Assembly: GCA_900544225.1 (NCBI GenBank)
Contig: UQUD01000021.1
Span: forward strand, 1-23,057
Reading direction: 5' to 3'
From: an uncultured Collinsella sp.
Lineage (GTDB): Bacteria; Actinomycetota; Coriobacteriia; Coriobacteriales; Coriobacteriaceae
Length of the DNA stretch: 23,057 nucleotides
Part shown: one piece after another, positions 5,454 to 14,108 of the stretch
How the letters are laid out: each line of letters begins with the position of its first letter
Position numbering within the stretch: position 1 is the stretch's first letter
The notes under the pieces: model-generated
What the model was told of the DNA's origin: nothing
The model's input: only the letters and a program-made list of their open reading frames with translations
Databases searched by the model: none
Program-made: the position numbers and the translations under genes

Positions 5454-7715
5454 CTACCTCCCTAGGAGCCTCTTCTTCAGACTCCTAGCGGCAAGCCAAG
5501 CCGGCGACTCCTTGAGAGCATCGCGCCTAAAGTTCTTCCACTCAGAACTTGCCCGGAAGGCATCGTCGAAGGGCATGCTCGATAACAGCCCACGCAGCTC
5601 GCGGAACGAGCCCCTCTTGATGGACGGCCTGCGCAGTTGTGGGTTGCCGGCACGAGCCTCATCGTAGTCGCGCGACTCTAGGTGGAGTCCCTCGAGCGCT
5701 TCCACTGCTGCGCGGCCCTTGGCGGTATTTGCCATAACAGCGGAGACCCGTCCCTCATAGGGAACCCGAAGTGAGGATCTGTCGAGACCCCAAAAGTCGC
5801 CGATGGTCACGTCGCCGACCCTCTCGCCCCGGGCATAGGGGCACTCGTAGCAGCTCTCGCGGTAGACAAGACACTTCATGAAGCAATACAGATAGGAGTC
5901 CTTGAACATGTCACCGGAATACAAAGGCTGATCACCTTTGGAAAACGAGAGAATAAATTTCTTTTTCGTCCTAAAACCGACCCCGTCGTAGTACGTACCC
6001 TTGCCGAGAACCCGTGCGGCATGCTCGGCAAGCAGTCCCTGCGGGGGCACACCGTGGCAGATGAGGTCAGCCGTAAGGAGATCCTCGTATTCGCGGTCCA
6101 GGTACGACCGCAGCCCGGCTACCTGGCAGGGGGTTCCAGCGAAGAAGGCCTTGCGCCCCGCCCTCAGCGCGTCGGCGACCTGGCGATAAGCGTCTCCGAC
6201 GTCACTCTGCGTGTACTTAGAGCCGCAAAAGGCATCGCAAGCATCGACGGTGTCGGCTCCGGCATGCCTGACGGTTCCGGCGTCGTCAACGGCGCCGAAC
6301 GCTACACCGCCCTGGGCCACGGCATTGCGCGCAAGCAGGTAGCCCAGGCCGCCAGAAGAGCTCTTGGGGTTGAGCGCGCCTTCTTCCGCCCAAGCGGCAT
6401 AGCACGCGAGCGGCTCTGCGCGCCCGATGGGATTCACGGAGGGGCACACACGGTCGCACTTGCCACACCCTATGCACTTTTCGGTATCTATGTGCGGCAC
6501 TAGGGCACGCCCCGCATCTGGAACCATGGTGATGGCGCCTTTGGGACAGGCGCAGCGGCACGCCTGGCAGCCCGTGCACATGCCGGCGTCGACCACGGAG
6601 GCGACTAGGCTCCCACCCGGATTTTTAGTCGCCGCGCTCTTAAGGGCGTCAATGAGAAGGGCTATCGACTCATCCCGCCTCTGTCGTCGTAGCGCCTCGA
6701 AGGCTTCGTAGTCGATTGGGGCACAGAGGGCTTCAGCGAATTCGTCGACTGAGCACACCTCGGCCGAAGGGAAAGACCTCCCCTCGAGCCCGAAGGTCGA
6801 AAGCAGGTGATTGGTCTTCTGACTTGTGGGGAACGAGAGAAATGATGAGTGAGACAACATCGCGAAGATTGATCCGTGGAACGTCGTAGTGACGACGAAG
6901 TCCGCCGCTCTCATGATGGAGTAGAACGCGAGCGGGTCCGGCTCAATTACCTCGTTGCAGAAGCCCAGATCGAAGCCGACCGAAACGATTCTCAGGCCCC
7001 GGGAATGCGCGAATTCACGTATGGCGCTGACCGGCAGGTTCTTCGAGTTATAAGCGTAGACGAGCATAAACGGCCCCTCGGGGAGCGTGCAAGGCTCGGC
7101 CACCTCGTCCCATTCGAGCAGCAGGGTCGGATCGAGCACGATATTAGGGCGAGCACCTCTGACCTCTTCCACGGCGTCGGCGCTCTTCTCATCCCTGACG
7201 AGCACTGACTTGAGCGAACGCATCCCAGCGGCGCACTCGGTATTCGCCTCGATTTCGGCAGCGGTTGCCTTGCCGACGCTAGGTGCGTACGAGACTGCAT
7301 TATGCAGCCCACGCCCGAAGAAGACAGGATTGTTACGGAAGACAGCGTGCTTGACGTTCCAGATCTCGTCGCTGCCGAGCACGAAGGAGTCCCTTGCCAT
7401 AAAGTCAGCCAAAGTCTCGGTGTGGAAGCGTTTCCATGCTTCGGAGAAGACCTCATACTTGCGTTGGCCAGCGGCCTTACGAGACTTGAAGCCCTTCATG
7501 TCGAGGAGTTCGCGCTTGCCTGGTTTGTCTCTGTAGAACAGTGCCTTCCTAGCAGCATCGCCTCGGAAGCGCAGGAACGCCGCATCAGCACCAGCGCGCT
7601 CGAGCACCGTCATAGTGGAGAACGCTTGGAGATATGCCCCGTAGTTGTTCGAGTCGTAAGGCGTCACGATGCCAACGCGCCTGCCCGCGAAGGACTTGCT
7701 TTCAAAGATATCCAT
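5454..7715 (-). CDS. Polysaccharide pyruvyl transferase fused to ferredoxin-FrhB domain protein
   Basis: 753 residues with three modules. (1) Residues about 12-320: pyruvyl transferase domain (PF04230; WcaK/CsaB family), with GIVTPYDSNNYGAYLQAF at the start, the LGSDEIWN motif (113-120) and VVTTTFHGSIFAML (about 274-287). (2) Residues about 375-430: two 4Fe-4S motifs, C380-C383-C386-C390 and C414-C417-C420-C424, the latter followed by Pro. (3) Residues about 435-690: F420-hydrogenase beta-subunit (FrhB) halves, with SSSGGLGYLLA, CGSKYTQSDVGDAY, FAGTPCQVAGL (Cys530), ICHG and CYECPYARGERVGDVTIGDFWG. Start is ATG 7715 (GGAGGG 5 nt upstream); the open frame runs 38 codons further back over the preceding gene. 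The enzyme may add a pyruvate ketal to the polymer while the FrhB part does a flavin/Fe-S redox step on the same or a neighbouring sugar; the redox substrate is unknown. Confidence 0.88.
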   Translation of the reverse strand: MDIFESKSFAGRRVGIVTPYDSNNYGAYLQAFSTMTVLERAGADAAFLRFRGDAARKALFYRDKPGKRELLDMKGFKSRKAAGQRKYEVFSEAWKRFHTETLADFMARDSFVLGSDEIWNVKHAVFRNNPVFFGRGLHNAVSYAPSVGKATAAEIEANTECAAGMRSLKSVLVRDEKSADAVEEVRGARPNIVLDPTLLLEWDEVAEPCTLPEGPFMLVYAYNSKNLPVSAIREFAHSRGLRIVSVGFDLGFCNEVIEPDPLAFYSIMRAADFVVTTTFHGSIFAMLSHSSFLSFPTSQKTNHLLSTFGLEGRSFPSAEVCSVDEFAEALCAPIDYEAFEALRRQRRDESIALLIDALKSAATKNPGGSLVASVVDAGMCTGCQACRCACPKGAITMVPDAGRALVPHIDTEKCIGCGKCDRVCPSVNPIGRAEPLACYAAWAEEGALNPKSSSGGLGYLLARNAVAQGGVAFGAVDDAGTVRHAGADTVDACDAFCGSKYTQSDVGDAYRQVADALRAGRKAFFAGTPCQVAGLRSYLDREYEDLLTADLICHGVPPQGLLAEHAARVLGKGTYYDGVGFRTKKKFILSFSKGDQPLYSGDMFKDSYLYCFMKCLVYRESCYECPYARGERVGDVTIGDFWGLDRSSLRVPYEGRVSAVMANTAKGRAAVEALEGLHLESRDYDEARAGNPQLRRPSIKRGSFRELRGLLSSMPFDDAFRASSEWKNFRRDALKESPAWLAARSLKKRLLGR

Positions 7716-7731
7716 CAACCCTCCATTATCG

Positions 7732-8847
7732 CTATGCGAGCGCGCTGCGTAGGTAGGCCAGCGATGCCTCGCGCGCGCCGGAGAGCCGCCTGTGCGCACC
7801 CTCCGCGTCGTATATAGGCGGCAACCCATAAGGGAACGCGCCTTCCTCTACTATGTTGCCCATAAGGTCTGCCTGCCCGAGCAGGTTGTCCACGCGGTGG
7901 TCGTGGAAGATCGTACCGTTAACGACCGACCTGACGGCGACGAACGGCTTTCCGAACAGGACCGAGAAGGCTGTGCCGTGGAAGGAGTTGGTAACCACAT
8001 AGGACGCCCTATCAACCAGTCTGATGAAGTCGCCGGGCGAGACGTAATCCAGGAAGCGCACTCTGCCTTTCGTGTCCCACATAGCTCGATAGGTTCTGTC
8101 TGTGGTGAACATAGCTATAACCGGGTAGCCGGTGCGGCTTGCCAGCTCCATCGCATAGTCAACGACGGCTTTCCGATAGGTGACCGAGTAAAGGAAGATA
8201 TACTTCTCGGGAACTTCGGCGCCTGACTCTGCTTCCCTGAAGTCATCGGCCGTAAGCAGTAGCGTCGGATCGAGCACCGTCTCAACGCGGCGCTTGCCGC
8301 CGAGCACGCGCTCAATCTCACGGGCACCCGAGGCTTCGCGCGCGGAGAGGGCGTCGAACTTGGAGAGCAGCGCGGACGCATCAGGGACGGCATCGAGCGA
8401 CGCGCCGTTTAGGCTCGGGGCGTAGGCCACGCGCCTATAGGAGTCGCCTCGGGGCAGCATATACTCTGTTGAAAAGTCTTTAGCATTTGGATTCCAAATC
8501 TGGTCACTGCCAACCACGACGGCATCGTAGGAACTCAGTAACTCATCATCCACCGTGCCGTGACACACCTTGCCAGAAAGGCTCGCGTTGTCGGACAGAA
8601 ATGCCGAAAAGGATTTGCGTCGCAGCGTAAGCCTCCCCGCGAATGGGAGGGCTCGGGCGTTCTTGAGTAGCGCGCGGGGCGAATCGGGCTTGGAGAAAAC
8701 CTTGTAAAGGTCGTCCTGCCCCTCGGGCGCAAAATCTATTACTTCGACGTTGTGGCCGAGGGCGGCTATCGCTTTCCAGAGCGCGAAGGCCTGCATGGCA
8801 GAGCCGTAGTTGAGCGCTCTATGGAACGTCAGGGTGGCTACTCTCAT
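7732..8847 (-). CDS. Polysaccharide pyruvyl transferase family protein
   Basis: 371 residues covering one full pyruvyl transferase domain (PF04230). Landmarks: N-terminal MRVATLTFHRALNYGSAMQA, the VVVGSDQIWNP motif after SSYDA, YAPSLNG, LDPTLLL, and the C-terminal YVVTNSFHGTAFSVLFGKPF with the family's conserved His-Gly. The family includes CsaB and WcaK; it uses phosphoenolpyruvate to place an acidic ketal on a sugar. No signal peptide or membrane span, so cytoplasmic. ATG 8847 follows the stop of the upstream glycosyltransferase directly, and 16 nt separate its stop from the fused pyruvyl transferase gene, so the two are co-translated neighbours. It is the closest visible relative of the 13017-14081 protein. 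Confidence 0.9.
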   Translation of the reverse strand: MRVATLTFHRALNYGSAMQAFALWKAIAALGHNVEVIDFAPEGQDDLYKVFSKPDSPRALLKNARALPFAGRLTLRRKSFSAFLSDNASLSGKVCHGTVDDELLSSYDAVVVGSDQIWNPNAKDFSTEYMLPRGDSYRRVAYAPSLNGASLDAVPDASALLSKFDALSAREASGAREIERVLGGKRRVETVLDPTLLLTADDFREAESGAEVPEKYIFLYSVTYRKAVVDYAMELASRTGYPVIAMFTTDRTYRAMWDTKGRVRFLDYVSPGDFIRLVDRASYVVTNSFHGTAFSVLFGKPFVAVRSVVNGTIFHDHRVDNLLGQADLMGNIVEEGAFPYGLPPIYDAEGAHRRLSGAREASLAYLRSALA

Positions 8848-9873
8848 CTAATTGGATCCTTTCAACATGCTTGCGAGGGTGCAGGCAGCGATAAATGTAC
8901 CGGGGCTCCCCGAGAGGAACGCGCGGCCTAGCAGACGGTTGGCTTTGCTGCACTCGGCTGAGGAGACGTAGGATGCCACGTGGGCGCGATACTCACTGTG
9001 CTGGAACGAATGGACGAAGGCGCGCTTCTGGGCTCCGGTGAGAACACACCCTGGAAGAGTTACAGACCTGGCGCTCTCAAGGGCGATGAGGCCTACACTT
9101 TGCTCATAGAGGGACCGCTTGGCCTCCCACTGACCGAAACCCTCCAGAAGCTCACGGAAAGCAGCCTCCATCTTTCGCCGGCGGACCAGCTCATCGGGAC
9201 GGAAGCGCCGCGTTAGGCTCTCGGCGTCCCTTTGAATGTAGTGGCAGACGTCGGCGTCGACGAAAGCGATGGGGCCTGACTGCGCGATTATCGCGCAGTT
9301 GAAGATGAAATCTTCGCCGAGCGAGACTGACTCGTCGAAGCGGGCGTTGACCCGCTCAAGCAGCTCGCGGCAGTACGCCTTGTTCCAGATGTAGTGCAGC
9401 AGCGGTGCCTTGTCGGGAAGAGTAAGGGCGTCGACGGCCTCACGGGCGGTTTCGCAGGCCGCCATGGACGACGTGGCAGAAATGCGAGTGAGCTCGCGGC
9501 CTTGGGCGTCGATGCGCGAAGCAACCCCCTGGACGACGTCTGGGGCACTACGTTCTATGGCCTTGGCGTATGCTGTGAGCGTGCCCGCGGGCATCTCGTC
9601 ATCGGAGTCGAGGAAGATAACGTAGCGGCCTCGAGCCGCATCGAGTCCGGCGTTGCGCGCCGAAGAAACTCCACCATTGGTTTTGGAGAGCAGGCGAACG
9701 CGCGAATCTGCCGCGGCAAAATCAGCTACCAAGCGGGCTGTGCCGTCTACGGAGCCATCGTCGATAATGACCATCTCCCAGTCGGCAAGATTCTGAAGTT
9801 TCAAACTGGCGACGCAGTCGCGTATGTACTGTTCCGCGTTGTACGCGGGCGTAATTATGCTGAAGAGCGGCAT
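8848..9873 (-). CDS. Family 2 glycosyltransferase
   Basis: 341 residues with a GT-A fold at the N-terminus: FSIITPAYNAEQYIRDCVASL, the nucleotide-binding VIIDDGSVDGT (DDGS at 38-41), NGGVSSARNAGLDAARG, and the DXD-type FLDSDDEM (DSDD at 89-92). The C-terminal part is less conserved and lacks clear membrane spans. It should transfer one sugar of the repeat unit from a nucleotide donor on the cytoplasmic face; donor and linkage cannot be told. ATG 9873 lies inside the end of the preceding FrhB frame (19-nt overlap), and its stop abuts the next pyruvyl transferase start. Confidence 0.93.
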   Translation of the reverse strand: MPLFSIITPAYNAEQYIRDCVASLKLQNLADWEMVIIDDGSVDGTARLVADFAAADSRVRLLSKTNGGVSSARNAGLDAARGRYVIFLDSDDEMPAGTLTAYAKAIERSAPDVVQGVASRIDAQGRELTRISATSSMAACETAREAVDALTLPDKAPLLHYIWNKAYCRELLERVNARFDESVSLGEDFIFNCAIIAQSGPIAFVDADVCHYIQRDAESLTRRFRPDELVRRRKMEAAFRELLEGFGQWEAKRSLYEQSVGLIALESARSVTLPGCVLTGAQKRAFVHSFQHSEYRAHVASYVSSAECSKANRLLGRAFLSGSPGTFIAACTLASMLKGSN

Positions 9874-10487
9874 GCTAGGCCTTTCATTTTCTCCGTGAGC
9901 CCTCTCAGGGCCTTACGGGCGTTGCGGACCGTACGGCGCGCAACGCCGTATCGTGTGAACCTCTTGATGGCGGCGACGTAGCCGCCGGCGCGGTAAACGT
10001 TCCAGAACGCAGTGCGGTCATTTGAGGGGATGCAGGGCTGCCTGAGTACACGCTGGCCATATTGGCCCTCTTCGAGCTTGGCGGCTGGGCCGATGCACTG
10101 GACCAGGGAATCACCGTGGTCGGTGCACGCGATGACGAGTGAGACGCCGCGGTTGTCATCGATGGAAGGGCAGTATCGTTCCACGCCCCAGTAGTCGCCC
10201 AGCGTGACGTCGCCCGTGCGCTCCGCGCAGGCGTAAGGGCACCTGGAGCATGCAGGGCGGGCGGCGTAGCTGAAGTTAAAGACCTCCTGGTAGGCAGAAA
10301 CGTCGTAGCCAAAACGCTTGCCGTCTCCGTCGAAAACAGCCGCATTGCGGTAGCCATGCCAGCCGAAGTCCTTGTTGCGGAACTCGAAACCGGTAAGGTG
10401 CCCATAACGCGATTCAAGGAAGGCGACATGGTCGGAAAAGAGGCCGGGGCTAGCAGCTCCATGGCACAGCAGGTCAACGAGGATCAA
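9855..10487 (-). pseudogene. FrhB C-terminal domain, downstream half of a frameshifted gene
   Basis: A 210-codon open frame that begins in the middle of an FrhB C-terminal domain: DLLCHGAASPGLF, FEFRNKDFGWHGY, then CSRCPYACAERTGDVTLGDYWG and SIDDNRGVSLVIA. It has no proper front: the apparent start is a TTG inside the coding sequence, and the missing part (Fe-S clusters, SSSGG and GTPCQ motifs) lies in another frame immediately upstream, ending at 10474. Removing one G from the G7 run at 10503-10497 joins the two as ...CSGGSPQLILVDLLCHG..., which matches the family. With the joined reading the full gene spans 9855-11727. As sequenced, this half could be made only by frameshifting or weak internal initiation. 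Confidence 0.8.
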
Positions 10488-11727
10488 TTGAGGCGACCCC
10501 CCCAGAGCATAGCTTGAGGTAGGACTTGAGCCCAGCCACCTGACAGGGCGTCCCGCTGAATAGGACAGTCCTGCCAGAGGCTAGGTCGGCACGGACCGAA
10601 GCGTATGAGTCCCCCACATCACTCTGCACGTACTTGGAGCCGCAGCAGCGTCTGAGAGAGACTTCGTCCTCGCAGCGAATGTGACGCACGGCGAATCTGT
10701 CGTCGAAGGCCGCACCGTACACAACCCCGCCTTCGTCTATTACCGGCTTGGCGAGCGCCCAGAAGGCTCCGCCAGAGGAACTGTGTGCCCTGACCTCGTC
10801 GTCGTTCCTGTACGCGTAGGCACGCAGCGGCGCACTCTTTAGGGCCCGGGCGGCATCACCGTTGGAAGGGCACGCCTTCCGGCAGCGTCCACAGGATACG
10901 CACTTGTCGGGGTTGATTCGAGGAACGAGGAACCCCTCGGCGTTGGGGACCATGGCAATCGCTTCCTTAGGGCAGACTGCCATACAGGCGGAGCAGCCCG
11001 TACACCTGAGCGGATCCTCGCAGATGGTGTAGCCCTCTCTGCCGGTGGCGTAGAGGGATGCATCGAAGATCGAACAGTAGGGAGAGGTCTTAGCGGGTTT
11101 ATCGGAGGCGATGAGCGCCTTGACCTTGCGTTTTAGCGTGTTCATAGATGTTCCCACACCGAGAAAAGACGCTGCTTTTGCGAAACCGCCGGTGACGTAG
11201 GCAGACCAGAACGCGGGACGTGACGGGCTGACGGCATGGGAATGGGAAAGTGCCGGCTGGGACTTGGTGACGGCGGCTTGGGCTGGGAGCAGATCGGCGT
11301 CATCCACAGGAAAGAATACCTCGGACGACGTAAGGGGTGCCAGAACCAGAGACACACCGCGGCCATCGTCAATGCCCTTCTTGACCTTGTCGACGCCCCA
11401 GAAGTCGCCGAGCGTGAAGTCACCCGTGCGCTCCAAAACGGTGTAGGGGCACACGTGACATGAGGGCCGGAACGCAGCACCGGAGCCGAATATGTTGCGC
11501 CAGGTCTTGCCCAGGACGTCGCCCTCGTGGCGCGTTCCGTCAGAGAGCTCAAGCGATTCAACGCCCAGCGGCACGCCGGCACGCTTGGGGCGGAAGTCGT
11601 AGCCAACGACCTTTTGACCAGTTCTGGCCTCGACCCACGCGAGGAACGAGGACCAGAGGCCGGGGGACGGCGCACCGGCGCAGACAAGATCGCAGGTCAC
11701 GAGCCTGCCGTTTTCGGAGTTAGGCAT
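10474..11727 (-). CDS. Tandem FrhB / 4Fe-4S protein, upstream half, truncated by a frameshift
   Basis: A 417-codon frame with an unusual order. Residues 1-180 are an FrhB C-terminal domain without its normal front (LVTCDLVCAGAPSPGLW, CHVCPYTVLERTGDFTLGDFWG, DDGRGVSLVLA). Then two 4Fe-4S motifs (C242-C245-C248-C252 and C276-C279-C282-C286), and FrhB N-terminal motifs (SSSGGAFWALA, CGSKYVQSDVGDSY, FSGTPCQVAGLKSYL). The frame then leaves the family at the G7 tract and stops at IDPR. The intended protein is therefore FrhB-C, ferredoxin, FrhB of about 620 residues, completed by the 9855-10487 frame. FrhB-like Fe-S flavoproteins occur beside pyruvyl transferases in anaerobes' capsule loci; their reaction there is not known to me. 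ATG 11727 overlaps the wzy stop by 8 nt. Confidence 0.8.
   Translation of the reverse strand: MPNSENGRLVTCDLVCAGAPSPGLWSSFLAWVEARTGQKVVGYDFRPKRAGVPLGVESLELSDGTRHEGDVLGKTWRNIFGSGAAFRPSCHVCPYTVLERTGDFTLGDFWGVDKVKKGIDDGRGVSLVLAPLTSSEVFFPVDDADLLPAQAAVTKSQPALSHSHAVSPSRPAFWSAYVTGGFAKAASFLGVGTSMNTLKRKVKALIASDKPAKTSPYCSIFDASLYATGREGYTICEDPLRCTGCSACMAVCPKEAIAMVPNAEGFLVPRINPDKCVSCGRCRKACPSNGDAARALKSAPLRAYAYRNDDEVRAHSSSGGAFWALAKPVIDEGGVVYGAAFDDRFAVRHIRCEDEVSLRRCCGSKYVQSDVGDSYASVRADLASGRTVLFSGTPCQVAGLKSYLKLCSGGVASIDPR
10497..10503 (-). repeat. G7 homopolymer at the frameshift point
   Basis: Seven consecutive C on the plus strand, seven G in the coding strand, exactly where the reading frame of the tandem FrhB gene is lost. 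Six G would restore the full-length frame. Such tracts are classical slipped-strand sites and also frequent places for assembly errors. Confidence 0.85.
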
Positions 11728-13024
11728 GAGCGGCCGCCTTCCTCCGTGGGTTCTCGGCAGCCGGCTTCGAATCGAGCTCCTCGATCTTCAGCGCGTGTCG
11801 CACGGAGAGGTTCATGACGAGGGCGATAACATAGAAAAACATCTCGTTGGCGTCATAAATGCCATTACCGGTGAAGCCGTATGCGATGAACCAAATCTGC
11901 AAAGCTAAAGAGACGACAAGAACGTAGTCCGATACGTGCCCGTGTTCGCTGTGTCGAACGGCAAACAGCGTCCGCACGGTTGAGACGAGGCCCCACGCAA
12001 AAAGCGCGATGAAGACGGACGTGCCCACAATGCCCATTTCGGCGAGCATGCCGTAGTAAATATTGTGGGTGAGGTAGGCGGTTCCACCGTCCTGCATATA
12101 GAACGCCGCATACCAATTCGCGAAACTCCCGAAGCCTATCCCCGTCACGGGGTGCCCTTGGAACGTAATCCACGCCGCATTCCACAGAAGATCGCGCCCG
12201 CTCATCGCATCGGTCTCGTCCTTACCCGTCAGGAGCGCGAACCTCTCGAACGCGCTCCTTCCAAAATCCGTGAACTCGTATGCTATGAAGCATACGGCGA
12301 CAAGGAGCAGTGCGATGAGGACGACCTTCAGGAACGACTTATTACCCCTCGAAGAGAAGAAGTACAGGACGAAGACGCCCACGAGGGCAATAAGAGCGAA
12401 CGTCCTCTTGCCAGTGAACAGGAGTGCAAAAACCGTGAGCAACGTTAGCCACAGGTAGACAGAGCTCTTACTACTGCGGTAGTAGTCGATGACGTTCAAG
12501 ACGCAGGCAATGGACATCATCATACCTCCAGCTTGGTAGTTGCCCAGTAGGCCACCGGTCTTCGAGCCAAATAAGGCCGTCGAGCCGATGAGCGAGAACG
12601 CGCAAACATTCAGGTAGACCGAGACTACCCTGATGCAAATCGCGAAAACTGTGGGCTCAACAACAAAGAGCGACAGTGCGGCGTATATTAAGTATCTCTT
12701 CGAGTAAATTACAGCAATCGAGTGGGAGCAGGCGGTTGTTGCCTGAGCGCAGCAGAATAAGGCAATGAAGAGTAGCATCAAAAATTCTGCCGACACGCCG
12801 TGACCGAGCTTTATGGACCTCGCCCTCCCTGCACGCTCCCTCTCGATTACCGAAAACGAGGCAGCACCTAGCATCGCCAGCATTAAATGGGGGACGTAAC
12901 CTAATAAGGGAGTCGATCCGCTCGCAAATATTAAGACGAAACAAACGATGTAGACCTGCGCTGCGAGGCTAAGGCTTTTAAACTCGGACCAAGCCCGCCC
13001 AAGCGTGAATGCATCGTTATTCAT
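11720..13024 (-). CDS. wzy: Wzy-like O-antigen/capsule polymerase (O-antigen ligase family)
   Basis: 434 residues, mostly hydrophobic, with about 10-12 membrane segments. A long loop near two thirds of the length holds the Wzy_C-type signature: a run GHPVTGIGFGSFANWYAAFY, then TAYLTHNIYYGMLAEMGIVG (PF04932 style, with the loop His). An upstream basic loop TGKRTFALIALVGVF is also typical. Role: joins flipped repeat units at the outer face of the membrane; it pairs with the Wzx at the end of the operon. I prefer ATG 13024 over the adjacent TTG 13027. It overlaps the preceding pyruvyl transferase stop by 8 nt and the next gene's start by 8 nt. Confidence 0.88.
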   Translation of the reverse strand: MNNDAFTLGRAWSEFKSLSLAAQVYIVCFVLIFASGSTPLLGYVPHLMLAMLGAASFSVIERERAGRARSIKLGHGVSAEFLMLLFIALFCCAQATTACSHSIAVIYSKRYLIYAALSLFVVEPTVFAICIRVVSVYLNVCAFSLIGSTALFGSKTGGLLGNYQAGGMMMSIACVLNVIDYYRSSKSSVYLWLTLLTVFALLFTGKRTFALIALVGVFVLYFFSSRGNKSFLKVVLIALLLVAVCFIAYEFTDFGRSAFERFALLTGKDETDAMSGRDLLWNAAWITFQGHPVTGIGFGSFANWYAAFYMQDGGTAYLTHNIYYGMLAEMGIVGTSVFIALFAWGLVSTVRTLFAVRHSEHGHVSDYVLVVSLALQIWFIAYGFTGNGIYDANEMFFYVIALVMNLSVRHALKIEELDSKPAAENPRRKAAAHA

Positions 13025-14081
13025 CAAGGCTCTCTTCCAGCCATTTCATAGAGTCATCACGGTGCTGTGCGAGTCGCTCTGCAACATCGGCGTAGTCGAA
13101 ATTTGGGATATCATCCTGCGGCAGAATGGCTTGACCAGCGATGCCCGCACTTTCCAGGAGCGTCGTGAGGCGCGAGTTCATACCCACAAGCTGTGTCTTC
13201 AGCTGCACAAGTAGCGGCCTCTCGAAGATGAGGGAGAACGACGCGACGTGGAACGAGTCGGTGATGACGACGGAAGCGTTCGCTATAAGCCCGAGGAACT
13301 CCTCAACCGAAGGCGCGGCAACCTCCGTCCCCGAGCACCGCGTCTTGCGGCTGAGGGGGACGTAGACACAACGCAGTCCGTGCTTACTCGCCACAGACTC
13401 GGCGGTTGTGTAGACGGACGGCTCATGGAGTCCATACGCAAGGACATAGGATGCGCCATCGGTGCCTGCACTCGCCATCTCTAGCCATTTGCCCCGGTCC
13501 ACGAGGAAAACGGGGTCGACGACTGTCGATACGTCCTTGTCCACCTTCGGGGCAAGCCTGTTCGCAAGGTCGAACTCGCGAACGCCCACATGGTCAAGAT
13601 TGCCGATCGCGGCGAGTAGATTGTCACTGGACAGCAAATCATCGATACCATTACCGGCGCTGGCTGCATACGAAATGCGCTTCTTGCCCTCGGCGAAATC
13701 CAGGAAATATGCGGTGTCCCCTCCGGTGAGCTTGGGGTTCCATACCTGGTCGCTCCCGACCACGAACGCGTCGTAACCGCAGACAGCCTCTGCTATATCC
13801 AACGAGCCCAGGGGCTCTCCGAGACAGAGCTGGTTCTGAGCAAAGTCGCGGAAGACGGCTTTCCTTCGATTCTTCCAGCTGTAGTTGACGATACCTGACG
13901 CGAATCCTTTGGGGGTCAGCGGGGCTGGGAAATACCTGTACGAGTTCTCGATCGCCGGGCACTTGTAGTTAAGCACATCGCACTCGTGTCCCAGCCCCCT
14001 GATAGCCTCTCTCAAAGCATATGCCTGCAGAACCGCGCCGTAGTTGAGCGCAGATTGAAATGTCAAGGTTGCGACCCTCAT
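13017..14081 (-). CDS. Polysaccharide pyruvyl transferase family protein
   Basis: 354 residues with the same plan as the 7732-8847 protein: MRVATLTFQSALNYGAVLQAYAL, FVVGSDQVWNPKLTG, ISYAASAGNGI, VVDPVFLVDRGKW, and ASVVITDSFHVASFSLIF near the end. The last motif differs from the usual SFHG: the Gly after the conserved His is Val, which may tune or weaken activity. Predicted cytoplasmic, PEP-dependent ketal transfer to a sugar of the repeat unit. ATG 14081 has the purine-rich AAAGAGAGAAAG just upstream. The gene lies between the GT32 gene (27-nt gap) and wzy (8-nt overlap). Confidence 0.9.
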   Translation of the reverse strand: MRVATLTFQSALNYGAVLQAYALREAIRGLGHECDVLNYKCPAIENSYRYFPAPLTPKGFASGIVNYSWKNRRKAVFRDFAQNQLCLGEPLGSLDIAEAVCGYDAFVVGSDQVWNPKLTGGDTAYFLDFAEGKKRISYAASAGNGIDDLLSSDNLLAAIGNLDHVGVREFDLANRLAPKVDKDVSTVVDPVFLVDRGKWLEMASAGTDGASYVLAYGLHEPSVYTTAESVASKHGLRCVYVPLSRKTRCSGTEVAAPSVEEFLGLIANASVVITDSFHVASFSLIFERPLLVQLKTQLVGMNSRLTTLLESAGIAGQAILPQDDIPNFDYADVAERLAQHRDDSMKWLEESLDE

Positions 14082-14108
14082 TACTTTCTCTCTTTCAGTT
14101 TGAATGTC

